Assembly: GCF_023715705.1 (NCBI RefSeq)
Contig: NZ_JAMBOS010000004.1
Span: 62,001 to 126,000, forward strand
Direction: 5' to 3'
Length of the DNA: 64,000 nt
DNA from: Halalkalibacter oceani
GTDB taxonomy: Bacteria; Bacillota; Bacilli; Bacillales; Bacillaceae_D
Under the pieces are notes generated by a model. That model was not told the origin of the DNA. It made no database searches and saw only the letters and a program-made list of their open reading frames with translations. This document shows, piece after piece, positions 34,954-43,365 of the stretch. The translations under genes were made by a program, and so were the position numbers. Position 1 is the first letter of the stretch. Each line of letters opens with the position of its first letter.

Positions 34954-35649
34954 TTACTGCTGCTTTGACTGCTTGCCTCGTTTTACGAAACGGTAGGCAA
35001 GATAAGCAATATAAATCGGCGTTGCGATGTAAATCAAGTATGGAAACGAGCTGTACGTTCCTCGATAAATAATCACGAGAAGACAGCCTAAAAACAGGGT
35101 CACAATCGTCCCGTATTTCGGCAAGGGCACTTCCTTCAGGCTGGGGATTCTCAGCTTGCTGATCATCAAAAAGCAAAGCGCGGTAAAGATCACCGTCGTA
35201 ATAATTTGCGGAATATGATTGCCGAATAATGTCAGCAGCGCTAAAATTCCGCCCGCCGCCGTAATCGGTACCCCAATAAAATAGCTGGTCGACTGCTTCG
35301 GCGAACCGATGTTAAAACGCGCGAGCCGATACGCCCCGAATAAAGGAAACAAACCGGCAACAGCCAGTCCTAAAAGACCGAATTGATAAAAGTAGGTATA
35401 ATACATTAAAAAGGAAGGAGCGACGCCGAACGTAACGACATCGGCTAATGAATCCAATTCCTTTCCGAGCTGACTGTCCGCCTTCAGCATTCTTGCCAAA
35501 CGCCCATCCATACTGTCCAGCATCATTCCGATTAAAATTAAAATCGCCGCATTGTTAAACTGACCGTTTGCGGCAAAACCGATCGAGAGAAATCCGCAAT
35601 AAAGATTCCCCTGGGTAAACATATTTGGAATGCTTTTTGTCCAACGCAT
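34954..35649 (-). CDS. pssA: CDP-diacylglycerol-serine O-phosphatidyltransferase
   Basis: This 231-residue membrane enzyme makes phosphatidylserine, precursor of phosphatidylethanolamine. The CDP-alcohol phosphotransferase motif is complete: D45-x2-D48-G49-x2-A52-R53-x8-G62-x3-D66-x3-D70. It starts RWTKSIPNMFTQGNLYCGF and has six or seven hydrophobic helices. In B. subtilis pssA is followed by ybfM and psd; here neither is seen. The phospholipase D-like gene lies nearby on the other strand. Confidence 0.93.
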   Translation of the reverse strand: MRWTKSIPNMFTQGNLYCGFLSIGFAANGQFNNAAILILIGMMLDSMDGRLARMLKADSQLGKELDSLADVVTFGVAPSFLMYYTYFYQFGLLGLAVAGLFPLFGAYRLARFNIGSPKQSTSYFIGVPITAAGGILALLTLFGNHIPQIITTVIFTALCFLMISKLRIPSLKEVPLPKYGTIVTLFLGCLLVIIYRGTYSSFPYLIYIATPIYIAYLAYRFVKRGKQSKQQ

Positions 35650-35818
35650 ATTCTATCTCACTTTCCAACATCAATTTCATCGCCCATAGAGACATCCTTT
35701 ATCTCTCTAGTATAGCATGGGGATTTAGCCTTTACTATGGATGAAAACAATTACAGGTTGATTCAAGTACAAATTGCTAGACCAGCAATGGCTTTGCGCT
35801 GAATTCAAAAAAGAAAAA

Positions 35819-35847
35819 TTGTAAAAATGTCAAAAAACGATTATGAT
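35819..35847 (+). promoter_or_regulatory. Possible SigA-type promoter
   Basis: TTGTAA (35819-35824) and TATGAT (35842-35847) are 17 bases apart, about 20 bases ahead of the DUF2062 gene. The very short leader matches its weak ribosome site. Confidence 0.45.
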
Positions 35848-35867
35848 CAGATAAGAACAAATTGATT

Positions 35868-36374
35868 ATGACAACATGGCTGGTGGACACTATTCATAAA
35901 TATATTCGTAAATTCAAATTTTTATTAATCCGTTTGTTACGCATTAAAGATAATGCCCATCACATTGCAATTGGTTTTACTGCTGATCTGTTAATTAATT
36001 TCGTCCCTTCGTTCGGAATTGGCCCGATTATCTCCATTGCCAGCGCCAAACTTGTAAGGGGAAATTTAACGAGCGGTTTCATCGGCGGCATATCAATTAT
36101 TTGGGCGTTCCCGCTCTTGTTTTATTTAAATATGGTCGTGGGAGAAAAGCTCATTCCTATTGAGCTTGATGAATTAGGTGAAAGTATTGAGGAGACGGTA
36201 GAAGTCCTGAAAGTAGGCGTCCGAATCGGCAAGGCTTTTTTTATTGGGATGTGTATGAATATGCTCGTATTTGGTCTCATTATCTATTTCCTGACGTATA
36301 CGATTATTAAACGCTATCGCAAAAGCGCGCTCACATTTCTCACAAAGAAATGGAAAGTCCCCAAGTCATCATAG
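35868..36374 (+). CDS. DUF2062 membrane protein
   Basis: This 168-residue protein has the DUF2062 pattern NAHHIAIGFTADLLINFVPS followed by FGIGPIISIASAKLVRGN, and three membrane helices (about residues 45-65, 78-98 and 130-152). Its function is unknown. Relatives often lie near lipid or polysaccharide genes. ATG 35868 is chosen, with TTG 35862 possible; neither has a strong ribosome site. It is followed by the phospholipase D-like gene 35 bases on, suggesting a shared transcript. Confidence 0.75.
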   Translation: MTTWLVDTIHKYIRKFKFLLIRLLRIKDNAHHIAIGFTADLLINFVPSFGIGPIISIASAKLVRGNLTSGFIGGISIIWAFPLLFYLNMVVGEKLIPIELDELGESIEETVEVLKVGVRIGKAFFIGMCMNMLVFGLIIYFLTYTIIKRYRKSALTFLTKKWKVPKSS

Positions 36375-36409
36375 TCAGCTGTCACGCTACTACAAAGGAG
36401 AATCATCTT

Positions 36410-37885
36410 ATGTCAACCGTGATTAGACAGATTATCTTTACGTCCAATCAAAGGAATCGAAAAGTGATGTGGCTTGGAACTTTTTTCTTTGTTCTCTTAT
36501 TATTGGCCTGTGTCGCGATCTACCATTATCTTAAGCCATTGCCGGCCGGGCTTTCCTATGAGAGCGAGGTCCATCACATTGAACATATTGAATTCCTTTA
36601 TGACTTGACTTATATGAAGGAAGGCGTCCCTTATCAGGAACAAAGGATCTTTCAAAAAATGAATACGATGATTGAGGAAGCTGAGGAGTTTATTCTGCTT
36701 GATATGTTTCTCTTTAATGAAGAGTACGACAGCTCGCTTGAATTCCCTGCTCTCTCTCAATCTATCACCAGCCTGCTAGTAGAAAAAAAGCAGCAGCAGC
36801 CGGATCTTGATATTATCTTTATTACGGACCCGATCAATACGTTTTACGGCTCATACGCATCGCCGCTGCTCAGCGCGCTGGAGCAGCAAGGAATAGACGT
36901 CATCATCACCGACCTGACGAAGCTGCGTGATTCAAACCCCGCTTACTCCGGCGTTTACCGCACCCTTTTTCAATGGTTCGGCACAAAGGGAGACGGCTGG
37001 CTGCCAAACCCATTCAGCGATGTGGCTCCGCCTGTCACCCTGCGTTCATATTTGCAGTTAGTCAATTTTAAAGCGAATCATCGCAAAATCATCGTGACGG
37101 AGAAACAGGCGATGATCAGCTCAGCGAATCCACATGATGCGAGCAGCCATCACTCCAATATCGCCTTTGTTGTCGAAGGAGACATTATGCGTGACATTGT
37201 TCAGTCAGAGCAGGCCGTCGCCCAGGCCAGCGGCTATCGTGGCACTTTTTTTGACCGGGTTGCTATCCCGGCTTCGCCTCCTCCTGCCGGCGAAGGCTAT
37301 CAGCTACAGCTTTTAACGGAAGGCCGGATTAAAGAACATTTGCTGACAGAGATGGGGGAGACAGCAGAGGGCGATGCCATTACCATTGGCGCCTTTTATC
37401 TTTCTGACCGCGATCTGCTCGCAAGCCTGCTCGACGCCTCGGAACGCGGTGTCGATGTGAAGTTAATTCTGGACGCCAATAAAGATGCGTTCGGGCATGA
37501 AAAGAACGGAATTCCCAACCGTCCCGTCGCGGCTGAATTGAAGAAAAAGTCAAAGGACCGCATCCAGATCCGCTGGTACGACACTCATGGCGAGCAGTAC
37601 CATAGCAAGCTCGCTTTGATTGAAAAAGAAACAGAAGGAATCGTAATCGGCGGCTCCGCCAATTTTACAAAGCGTAATCTGGACGATTTCAACCTCGAAA
37701 CCGACGTAAAAATCACCGGTCCAGTGCACGAAGGTCTGATCGCGGAAGTCGCTGATTATTTTGAGGTATTATGGACAAATGAAGCGGCCAGCTTCACCCT
37801 TGATTACGAAGCCTATGCCGATCACTCCACCCTCGCCCACTTCCTCTACCGCTTCCAGGAATGGAGCGGCTTCTCGACATTTTAA
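36410..37885 (+). CDS. Phospholipase D-superfamily membrane protein
   Basis: This 491-residue protein has an N-terminal anchor (MWLGTFFFVLLLLACVAIYH) and two PLD half-sites. The first is NHRKIIVTEKQAMISSANPH (about residues 223-242). The second is YHSKLALIEKETEGIVIGG followed by SANFTKRNLDD (about 400-430). The HxK-GSxN pattern is kept in both, with a serine pair in the first. Cardiolipin synthases share this fold, but the long spacing and single anchor fit a phospholipase D-like protein. ATG 36410 follows AAAGGAG. Confidence 0.85.
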   Translation: MSTVIRQIIFTSNQRNRKVMWLGTFFFVLLLLACVAIYHYLKPLPAGLSYESEVHHIEHIEFLYDLTYMKEGVPYQEQRIFQKMNTMIEEAEEFILLDMFLFNEEYDSSLEFPALSQSITSLLVEKKQQQPDLDIIFITDPINTFYGSYASPLLSALEQQGIDVIITDLTKLRDSNPAYSGVYRTLFQWFGTKGDGWLPNPFSDVAPPVTLRSYLQLVNFKANHRKIIVTEKQAMISSANPHDASSHHSNIAFVVEGDIMRDIVQSEQAVAQASGYRGTFFDRVAIPASPPPAGEGYQLQLLTEGRIKEHLLTEMGETAEGDAITIGAFYLSDRDLLASLLDASERGVDVKLILDANKDAFGHEKNGIPNRPVAAELKKKSKDRIQIRWYDTHGEQYHSKLALIEKETEGIVIGGSANFTKRNLDDFNLETDVKITGPVHEGLIAEVADYFEVLWTNEAASFTLDYEAYADHSTLAHFLYRFQEWSGFSTF

Positions 37886-37912
37886 AAGGGTTGCCCGAGG
37901 GCAACCCTTTTT
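37884..37912 (+). terminator. Rho-independent terminator
   Basis: A perfect 13-bp stem, AAAAGGGTTGCCC with GGGCAACCCTTTT, has a two-base loop and ends in T. It begins at the stop of the phospholipase D-like gene. Confidence 0.85.
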
Positions 37913-38064
37913 AGGCTATTTCTCCGCGTGCTTGAATATATCGATGGCGATTTCAAGAGGTAGGGCTAAGTATTAAGGTTATTTTTTCAGATTTTTATTA
38001 ATCGTTTATATTATTATGTTACTCTTTATCTAAGATAAATTTAGAATGCAAGGTGGTCATTCCT

Positions 38065-38838
38065 TTGTATAAATGCACGAAATGTGGAAATTTACTAAGT
38101 ATGAAAGTTGAATTATGCCATGATTGTTCAACAAAAAAAGAAAAAACAAGTACATATACTAGTTTCAACATAAAACCTGTAGTTAAAACCGTATGCTTTA
38201 ATTGTGGCAAGAGCGCTTACGACGGTAGTTGTTCTACTTGTGGATATTCGAATATAAGAAACGAAGTATATCATTGCCCTAATTGCAATAAACGGCGTAC
38301 TGATGTTTTCTGTATGTGTGGATACTGCTTCCAACAAAATAAGATGATAGCTAGCGAATTATACGAAAAAAAAGTAGAGATCCCCTATTACAAAAGGGTG
38401 AAGCCTTTTGAGTATCTTCAGGTTCATCATAAAAGGTTACCGTATTCGGATAAACATGAAATCAGTTTTGGCTCCGGGTTTGAAATTCCAAAAAGTATGT
38501 ATAAACGGAGTAACCCGTATTATATGAATGCTCTCATTCGTAAAGTAGAAAACAATGAGGCAGTTGTCTCGGCATCACAGATGCCATTTAAACTACTTAT
38601 CAAAATAGCAGAAGAAAAAAATAAAAAAGAAGAAAATGAAAAAATTATCCTTGAACGTAAAATCAACCTTCAAATAGAAGTATACGGAGAGAGATATGCT
38701 CGATGCTTCAGTTGCAGAAGGTCTTTATCTACCGGGACAAATCTAATTTGTGAAAAATGTAAATGGTTAAAGTGTACCTGCGGTTCTTGTGGTTGTAATT
38801 ACACAGGGAAGAAAGATTATTACGACTATCAATATTAA
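38065..38838 (+). CDS. AT-rich multi-zinc-ribbon protein of unknown function
   Basis: This roughly 257-residue protein has many C-x2-C knuckles. YKCTKCGN, LCHDCS, VCFNCGK, SCSTCGY, HCPNCN and FCMCGYC lie in the first about 95 residues. RCFSCRR, ICEKCK and a dense CTCGSCGC lie near the end. A charged helical middle (EEKNKKEENEKIILERK) separates the two zinc clusters. A TTG start at 38065 has AAGGTGG at the right distance. Base composition is clearly more AT-rich than its neighbours and no operon partner is present, so recent acquisition is likely. No known family is recognised; nucleic acid or protein binding is the general expectation for such ribbons. Confidence 0.65.
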   Translation: MYKCTKCGNLLSMKVELCHDCSTKKEKTSTYTSFNIKPVVKTVCFNCGKSAYDGSCSTCGYSNIRNEVYHCPNCNKRRTDVFCMCGYCFQQNKMIASELYEKKVEIPYYKRVKPFEYLQVHHKRLPYSDKHEISFGSGFEIPKSMYKRSNPYYMNALIRKVENNEAVVSASQMPFKLLIKIAEEKNKKEENEKIILERKINLQIEVYGERYARCFSCRRSLSTGTNLICEKCKWLKCTCGSCGCNYTGKKDYYDYQY

Positions 38839-38968
38839 TTAACTCACAGGAATAGCTTCCTCCTCTTCACGAGTTGGAAGCTTATTGTGGATTCTTTACG
38901 AATTGTCACTTACTCATATTAAACACCATTGGAACCAAGCCATATGTTTATTTTATGTTACTAGTGAA

Positions 38969-39225
38969 TGCTTCGGCTGATTCTCCCACCCAAAGGCGGG
39001 GCTTTGCTCGGGCTTCCTCGGCGCCGGGGGAGGAACCCCACCTCCCCCTTTTAAAAAGCCTGCGCCGCTCCGCCCAAACCTTTCCCACTGGCTTTAGCAG
39101 TGGCTTCGTTCGCTACTCGCCCTGAGAGGAGAAAGCCGCCTCTCAGGGCTTTTAAAAAAATGTAGCGACTTCGCTCACTGCTTCGGCTGATTCTCCCACC
39201 CAAAGGCGGGGTGGGAGAATCAGCC
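38969..39225. repeat. Cluster of three conserved-loop/nested palindromes with a 33-bp direct repeat
   Basis: Copy A (39003-39080) has stem GGGGGAGG/CCTCCCCC, loop AACCCCA, TTTTAAAA and outer arms. Copy B (39099-39179) has stem GCCCTGAGAGG/CCTCTCAGGGC with outer arms GTGGCTTCGTTCGCTAC and GTAGCGACTTCGCTCAC. Copy C (39185-39225) is a 15-bp hairpin overlapping the ppc stop codon. A 33-bp sequence starting TGCTTCGGCTGATTCTCCC is identical at 38969 and 39179. This fills the gap between the zinc-ribbon gene and ppc. Confidence 0.75.
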
Positions 39226-41973
39226 TGTATTCACGAGTCCGGCGGCGATGCCGCTGATGGTGAGGAGGACTTCGGTGAGGAGTTCGTCCGATTGCTCGTC
39301 GGACTCCCTCATCTGCTGAATCAGGTTGACCTGCAGGAAGTTTAGCGGGTCGACGTACGGATTGCGGCGGTGAACCGATTCCTGAATGTTCGGTGTGTGA
39401 TCAAGCAGCTGCTTGCTGCCGGAAATTTTCAGCAGTATCTCTTCCGTCCGCTTGTACTCGGCCTGAATATCATCAAAAATCCGCTTGCCCATCGCTTCGT
39501 CCTCGACGAGTGTAATGTATTCCTTTGCCGTTGATAGATCCGCCTTCATCAACGCCATTTGCAAATTATTGACCGTTGACTGGAAGAACGGCCACTTTTG
39601 ATACATCTCCTGCATCAATGTAAGGTTGTCCTCGCTCTTGGCCGCAAAAGCTTCAAGACCTGTCCCTGCCGCATACCAGGCCGGAAGCATTTGTCGGCAT
39701 TGCGTCCAGGCAAACACCCACGGAATCGCGCGCAGATCCTCGAAGCGCTCACTGTTTTTGCGGCTCATCGGCCGCGAGCCGATATTCAGCTCGCCAAGCT
39801 CTTTAAGCGGCGTTGCCTGCTTGAAATAGGTGAGGAAATCCGGATCACCGAATACGAGCTGCTGGTATTTCTTGAGCGAATGCCGGGAAATTTCCTCCAT
39901 CGCTTTTTCCCATGCTTTCTCGCGGAAATGACGCGGCTCGGCCTCGTTGCTCACCTTTGCCGACGCTGACAAGAGTGCGGATGCTGCTTGTTCGAGGTTC
40001 CGGTAAGCGATATCCTCAAGCAAATAACGCGAGGAAAGCACTTCGCCCTGCTCGGTAATTTTCACGCCGTCGCCGAGCGTTTCCACAGGCTGGGAGAGGA
40101 TGCTCCGGTAAAGCGGTCCGCCGCCCCGTCCGAGCGATCCTCCTCTTCCGTGGAAAAACTTCAGCCGAATGTTGAAGTCCTTCGCCATTTCATGAATTTC
40201 CTGCTGCGCTTTAAAGAGCTTCCAGTTCGCCGTCAGCGTTCCACCATCCTTGCTGCCGTCCGAGTAACCGAGCATAATTTCCTGATGATTTCCGCGCTGC
40301 TCAAGATGCTTTTTGTACACATCCATCTCAAACAACTGCTTCATAATCTGCGGGCCGGCAATCAAGTCATCAACCGTCTCCAGAAGCGGCGCGACATGCA
40401 GACCGCTCTCAACCGTCCCGTCAGCGTGCAGGCGATAAATTCCCGCCTCCTTCGCCAGAACAAGCACCTCCAGCAAATCGCTTGCTGATTGCGTCATGCT
40501 GACGAGGTACACTTCAATCGAGCGGCTGCCAAATTCCTGATGGGCCTTTTTAATCATTTGGAACACTTTAAAAATTTCTTGCGTCTCTTTTGAATAATCT
40601 TCCTCAAGCAGCATCAATGGCCGCGGCTCACTTAGCACCTGCTTTAAAATACGGACCTTCTCGTCTTCGTCAAGGCCGGCATAGTTGTCACAAAGGTTGA
40701 CGACGCGTAAAATTTCCGCAATCGCCAATTCATGCTCGCCGCTATGATTTCGAATATCGAGCGTCGCGAGATGGAAGCCAAACAGCTGGACCTGCCGAAT
40801 CAGCTTACGCAATGTTTTCAGCTTACGTCCGGATGGCTGATGCTTTTCTGCACTGTCCTGGATCTGCTCAAGATCTTTTAGCAACTCTCCGGCCGAGTGG
40901 TAGCCGGCAGCCGATTGACCGACATGGCGCAGCCGCTTAAGCATAATAGCAAATTTCCGCCGGTAAAGCTCTCCTTCAACCGGCCACCCTTCCCCTTCCT
41001 CCAAATAAGCATCCTCTTCGCGTTCAATAACAGAGAGAAACTCCGGTTGAAGCTCGACGCGCATCGTTGACTGGCTGAAGCGCCGCATCAGCTCAATCAC
41101 AGCCTCCTCATACTTATCGAGAACGAGCCTGCGCTGCAGCTTTAATGTCTCCCACGTAATGTCAGGGGTAACATTCGGGTTGCCATCACGGTCCCCGCCG
41201 ATCCAGGAGCCAAAGTGAAGAAAGTTCGGTATATTCCAGCCATGTCCAGGAAAATAATGCTCCAATTGCGTCTCTAATTCCTGGTGAATATCCGGCAGCA
41301 CATCAAAGAGCGTTTCCTTAAAATAATAGAGCCCATTTTTCACTTCATCGAGTACGGTCGGCTTCCGCTGCCGCAGTTCATTCGTTTGCCACAGCGCCGT
41401 TACTTCATTAAACAGGCTTTCATCCAGTCTCGCTTTTTCTTTTTTCGTCAGCAGCGGATGGTCAAACTGCTGCAGAATTAGCGAAATCCTTTTCTGTGTC
41501 TCTAATACGGTCCGCTTCGTCGCCTCCGTCGGATGAGCCGTCATAATCAGTTCTATTGACAGGTCATCAAGCACTTCCTGTACTTGCTGATCAGGCAGAC
41601 CATACTGCTTGACCGCCAGGACAGCCTCTTCAAGGGAAAACGGCTGAATGCCTTCCTCATCCTGAAGCTGATACTCACGCCGCCGGCGAATCCGGTGCGT
41701 CTGCTCAGCAATATTGACTAAATGAAAGTAAATCGAAAATGCCCTGATCACCTGCTGGCGCTCCGGCGGTACGAGTGTCTGAATTTGCGCCTTCAGCGCT
41801 TCATACGCATCCTGATTGTAATTCTGACGCAACTCTTTCGCCGCTGCGCGAATATCCTCCACTTTATTGAAAAGAGACTTTCCGCGATGGTGGACTAAAA
41901 TCTCGCCTAAAATGCTTCCTAACTTGTTGACATCACGCCGCAATAACGCATTATGATCTGCTGTTTCTACCAT
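39220..41973 (-). CDS. ppc: Phosphoenolpyruvate carboxylase
   Basis: This cytosolic enzyme fixes bicarbonate onto PEP to give oxaloacetate, refilling the TCA cycle. The 917-residue protein has the catalytic regions LIMTAHPTEATKRTVLE, GYSDGSKDGGTLTANW and FFHGRGGSLGRGGGP, and the invariant C-terminal VNTG. ATG 41973 is chosen since AGGAGGAGAG is just upstream. The stop codon is inside the right arm of a long hairpin. It is monocistronic by spacing. Confidence 0.95.
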   Translation of the reverse strand: MVETADHNALLRRDVNKLGSILGEILVHHRGKSLFNKVEDIRAAAKELRQNYNQDAYEALKAQIQTLVPPERQQVIRAFSIYFHLVNIAEQTHRIRRRREYQLQDEEGIQPFSLEEAVLAVKQYGLPDQQVQEVLDDLSIELIMTAHPTEATKRTVLETQKRISLILQQFDHPLLTKKEKARLDESLFNEVTALWQTNELRQRKPTVLDEVKNGLYYFKETLFDVLPDIHQELETQLEHYFPGHGWNIPNFLHFGSWIGGDRDGNPNVTPDITWETLKLQRRLVLDKYEEAVIELMRRFSQSTMRVELQPEFLSVIEREEDAYLEEGEGWPVEGELYRRKFAIMLKRLRHVGQSAAGYHSAGELLKDLEQIQDSAEKHQPSGRKLKTLRKLIRQVQLFGFHLATLDIRNHSGEHELAIAEILRVVNLCDNYAGLDEDEKVRILKQVLSEPRPLMLLEEDYSKETQEIFKVFQMIKKAHQEFGSRSIEVYLVSMTQSASDLLEVLVLAKEAGIYRLHADGTVESGLHVAPLLETVDDLIAGPQIMKQLFEMDVYKKHLEQRGNHQEIMLGYSDGSKDGGTLTANWKLFKAQQEIHEMAKDFNIRLKFFHGRGGSLGRGGGPLYRSILSQPVETLGDGVKITEQGEVLSSRYLLEDIAYRNLEQAASALLSASAKVSNEAEPRHFREKAWEKAMEEISRHSLKKYQQLVFGDPDFLTYFKQATPLKELGELNIGSRPMSRKNSERFEDLRAIPWVFAWTQCRQMLPAWYAAGTGLEAFAAKSEDNLTLMQEMYQKWPFFQSTVNNLQMALMKADLSTAKEYITLVEDEAMGKRIFDDIQAEYKRTEEILLKISGSKQLLDHTPNIQESVHRRNPYVDPLNFLQVNLIQQMRESDEQSDELLTEVLLTISGIAAGLVNTG

Positions 41974-42135
41974 TTTCTCTCTCCTCCTAGCCACAACTTT
42001 TCTTTCTGACAGGGACTATTATAGTCCCGATAGGACAAAAAACGTCCCTTAATGAGTACAAGACTCGGTATTGTTTATTATCATACTGAAACAGCTGATA
42101 AAAATCAATTATTTCTGATTAATCGAACAAACTCA

Positions 42136-42187
42136 TAAAAAGGCAGCCTGTCGTAAAGAAGAGAAGCGCTATCTTCTCTACAACAGG
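42136..42187 (-). terminator. Terminator of the AEC transporter gene
   Basis: On the minus strand CCTGTTGTAG and the inner AGAGAAG/CTTCTCT stem fold back onto TTACGACAGG, and the sequence ends in TTTTT. It starts within the last codons of the transporter gene. Confidence 0.6.
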
Positions 42188-43113
42188 TTCGCAATATAGA
42201 TGACGACCGGAATTGACACTAGCGACAGCAGAGTAGAATAGACCGTTGTCACGACAGCGGATTCCTCATCATTCGTGTAGCGGGCGATCAGCACCGTTGC
42301 CAGCATAAAGGTTGGCATCGCCACCTGGATATAGGTAATCTGCTTCAAAAGATCAGAAATAGTAAGCGTTTGCAGTAAGGCGATTAAAACAAGCGGGATG
42401 ACGACAAGCTTCATCGTCACCGAAGCCGTAACAAAGCGAGCGGCAACTTTCCTTTGTTTATTCCGCAAAAATCCTGGAATTAACAGGCCAATATAAATCA
42501 TTGCCAGCGGAGCCGCCAAGTTAGCCAAAAAGCCGGCCAGGTCCTTTACGACAGCTGGCGGCTGGTAATTAATCATCGCCATTGTCAGCCCGATCGTAAT
42601 CGCGATAAATGGAATATTGACAAGGGCTTTCAGCTGGCGGAATGAGAAAACCCGGCCCTGCTGAAGTAGCATAATAACTAAAGAAAATGTGACGACATCA
42701 AGTGCCGAATCGAAAATCGCCGCCAGCAGACCTCCGACTGGTCCGAAAATTTGCGCGCAAAGTGGAATACCGATAAAGCCGGTATTGCCAATCCCGGCCA
42801 GCACGGCCAGCTTCTTCGCTTCCAGCGAGCGGAAGCCGAATAGATAGGCGGCTCCCCAGCCAAGCAGAATACCGATCGTGTTAAGCGACACCGAAAGCAG
42901 AAAAATCGTCAGCATATCTGCCAGCAGTTCATTTGTAATCTCGGTATTGAAAATTCCGTTAAAAATAATCGCCGGTACGGCGACATTGACGATGATCGTC
43001 ATCAGCAGCTGCTTCGCCTCAGTCGTAACCGCCAGCCTTGAGCCGATCAGCACACCGATCAAAATGATAATCGCCATTAAAGAAATCGAGGTTAGGATAA
43101 CCGTAATGTCCAT
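42178..43113 (-). CDS. AEC-family transporter
   Basis: This 311-residue permease has ten predicted helices in two five-helix halves. It carries LLMTIIVNVAVPAIIFNGIF early and a conserved GIGNTGFIGIPLCAQIFGP in the third to fourth helix, both typical of auxin-efflux/malonate-permease (AEC) proteins. Bacterial members move organic acids. The neighbouring glycolate-oxidase operon suggests a 2-hydroxyacid, but the gene is separated by 250 bases of hairpins, so the link is weak. Confidence 0.85.
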   Translation of the reverse strand: MDITVILTSISLMAIIILIGVLIGSRLAVTTEAKQLLMTIIVNVAVPAIIFNGIFNTEITNELLADMLTIFLLSVSLNTIGILLGWGAAYLFGFRSLEAKKLAVLAGIGNTGFIGIPLCAQIFGPVGGLLAAIFDSALDVVTFSLVIMLLQQGRVFSFRQLKALVNIPFIAITIGLTMAMINYQPPAVVKDLAGFLANLAAPLAMIYIGLLIPGFLRNKQRKVAARFVTASVTMKLVVIPLVLIALLQTLTISDLLKQITYIQVAMPTFMLATVLIARYTNDEESAVVTTVYSTLLSLVSIPVVIYIANLL

Positions 43114-43175
43114 GCTGCTTATCCTTTCTTTACAGAACGCGGGGGTTGCCCCGAAATCCTCATAGGAGGAAATCG

Positions 43176-43310
43176 AGTGGCAGCGGTGCCATCCTGCGCC
43201 ACGAGAAAGAAAAGAACCCCACTTTTCTTTCTGTCTTTCACCTTTACGCAGCCTTCACACACTGCTTGAGGATGCCGCAAAAGGGAACCTCCCCCCTTCA
43301 CGGCATCCTC
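43176..43310. repeat. Two conserved-loop hairpins
   Basis: The first has stem AGAAAGAAAAG/CTTTTCTTTCT around loop AACCCCA (43215-43221). The second has outer stem GAGGATGCCG/CGGCATCCTC (43268-43310), with an inner AAGGG/CCCTT around AACCTCC. They lie between glcF and the AEC transporter gene. Confidence 0.65.
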
Positions 43311-43365
43311 ACATTTACTGTCAGCTTTTTGATTCTTTTACTATATCATTCTTTCCATCACTTGC

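Noticed and set aside
35650-35861. Search for a riboswitch or T-box in the pssA/DUF2062 intergenic region
   Set aside because: No conserved aptamer block or specifier/terminator arrangement could be seen.
38960-39230. Possible CRISPR-like array from repeated units
   Set aside because: Only one sequence is repeated exactly, twice, and the units are palindromes of differing stems without regular spacers.
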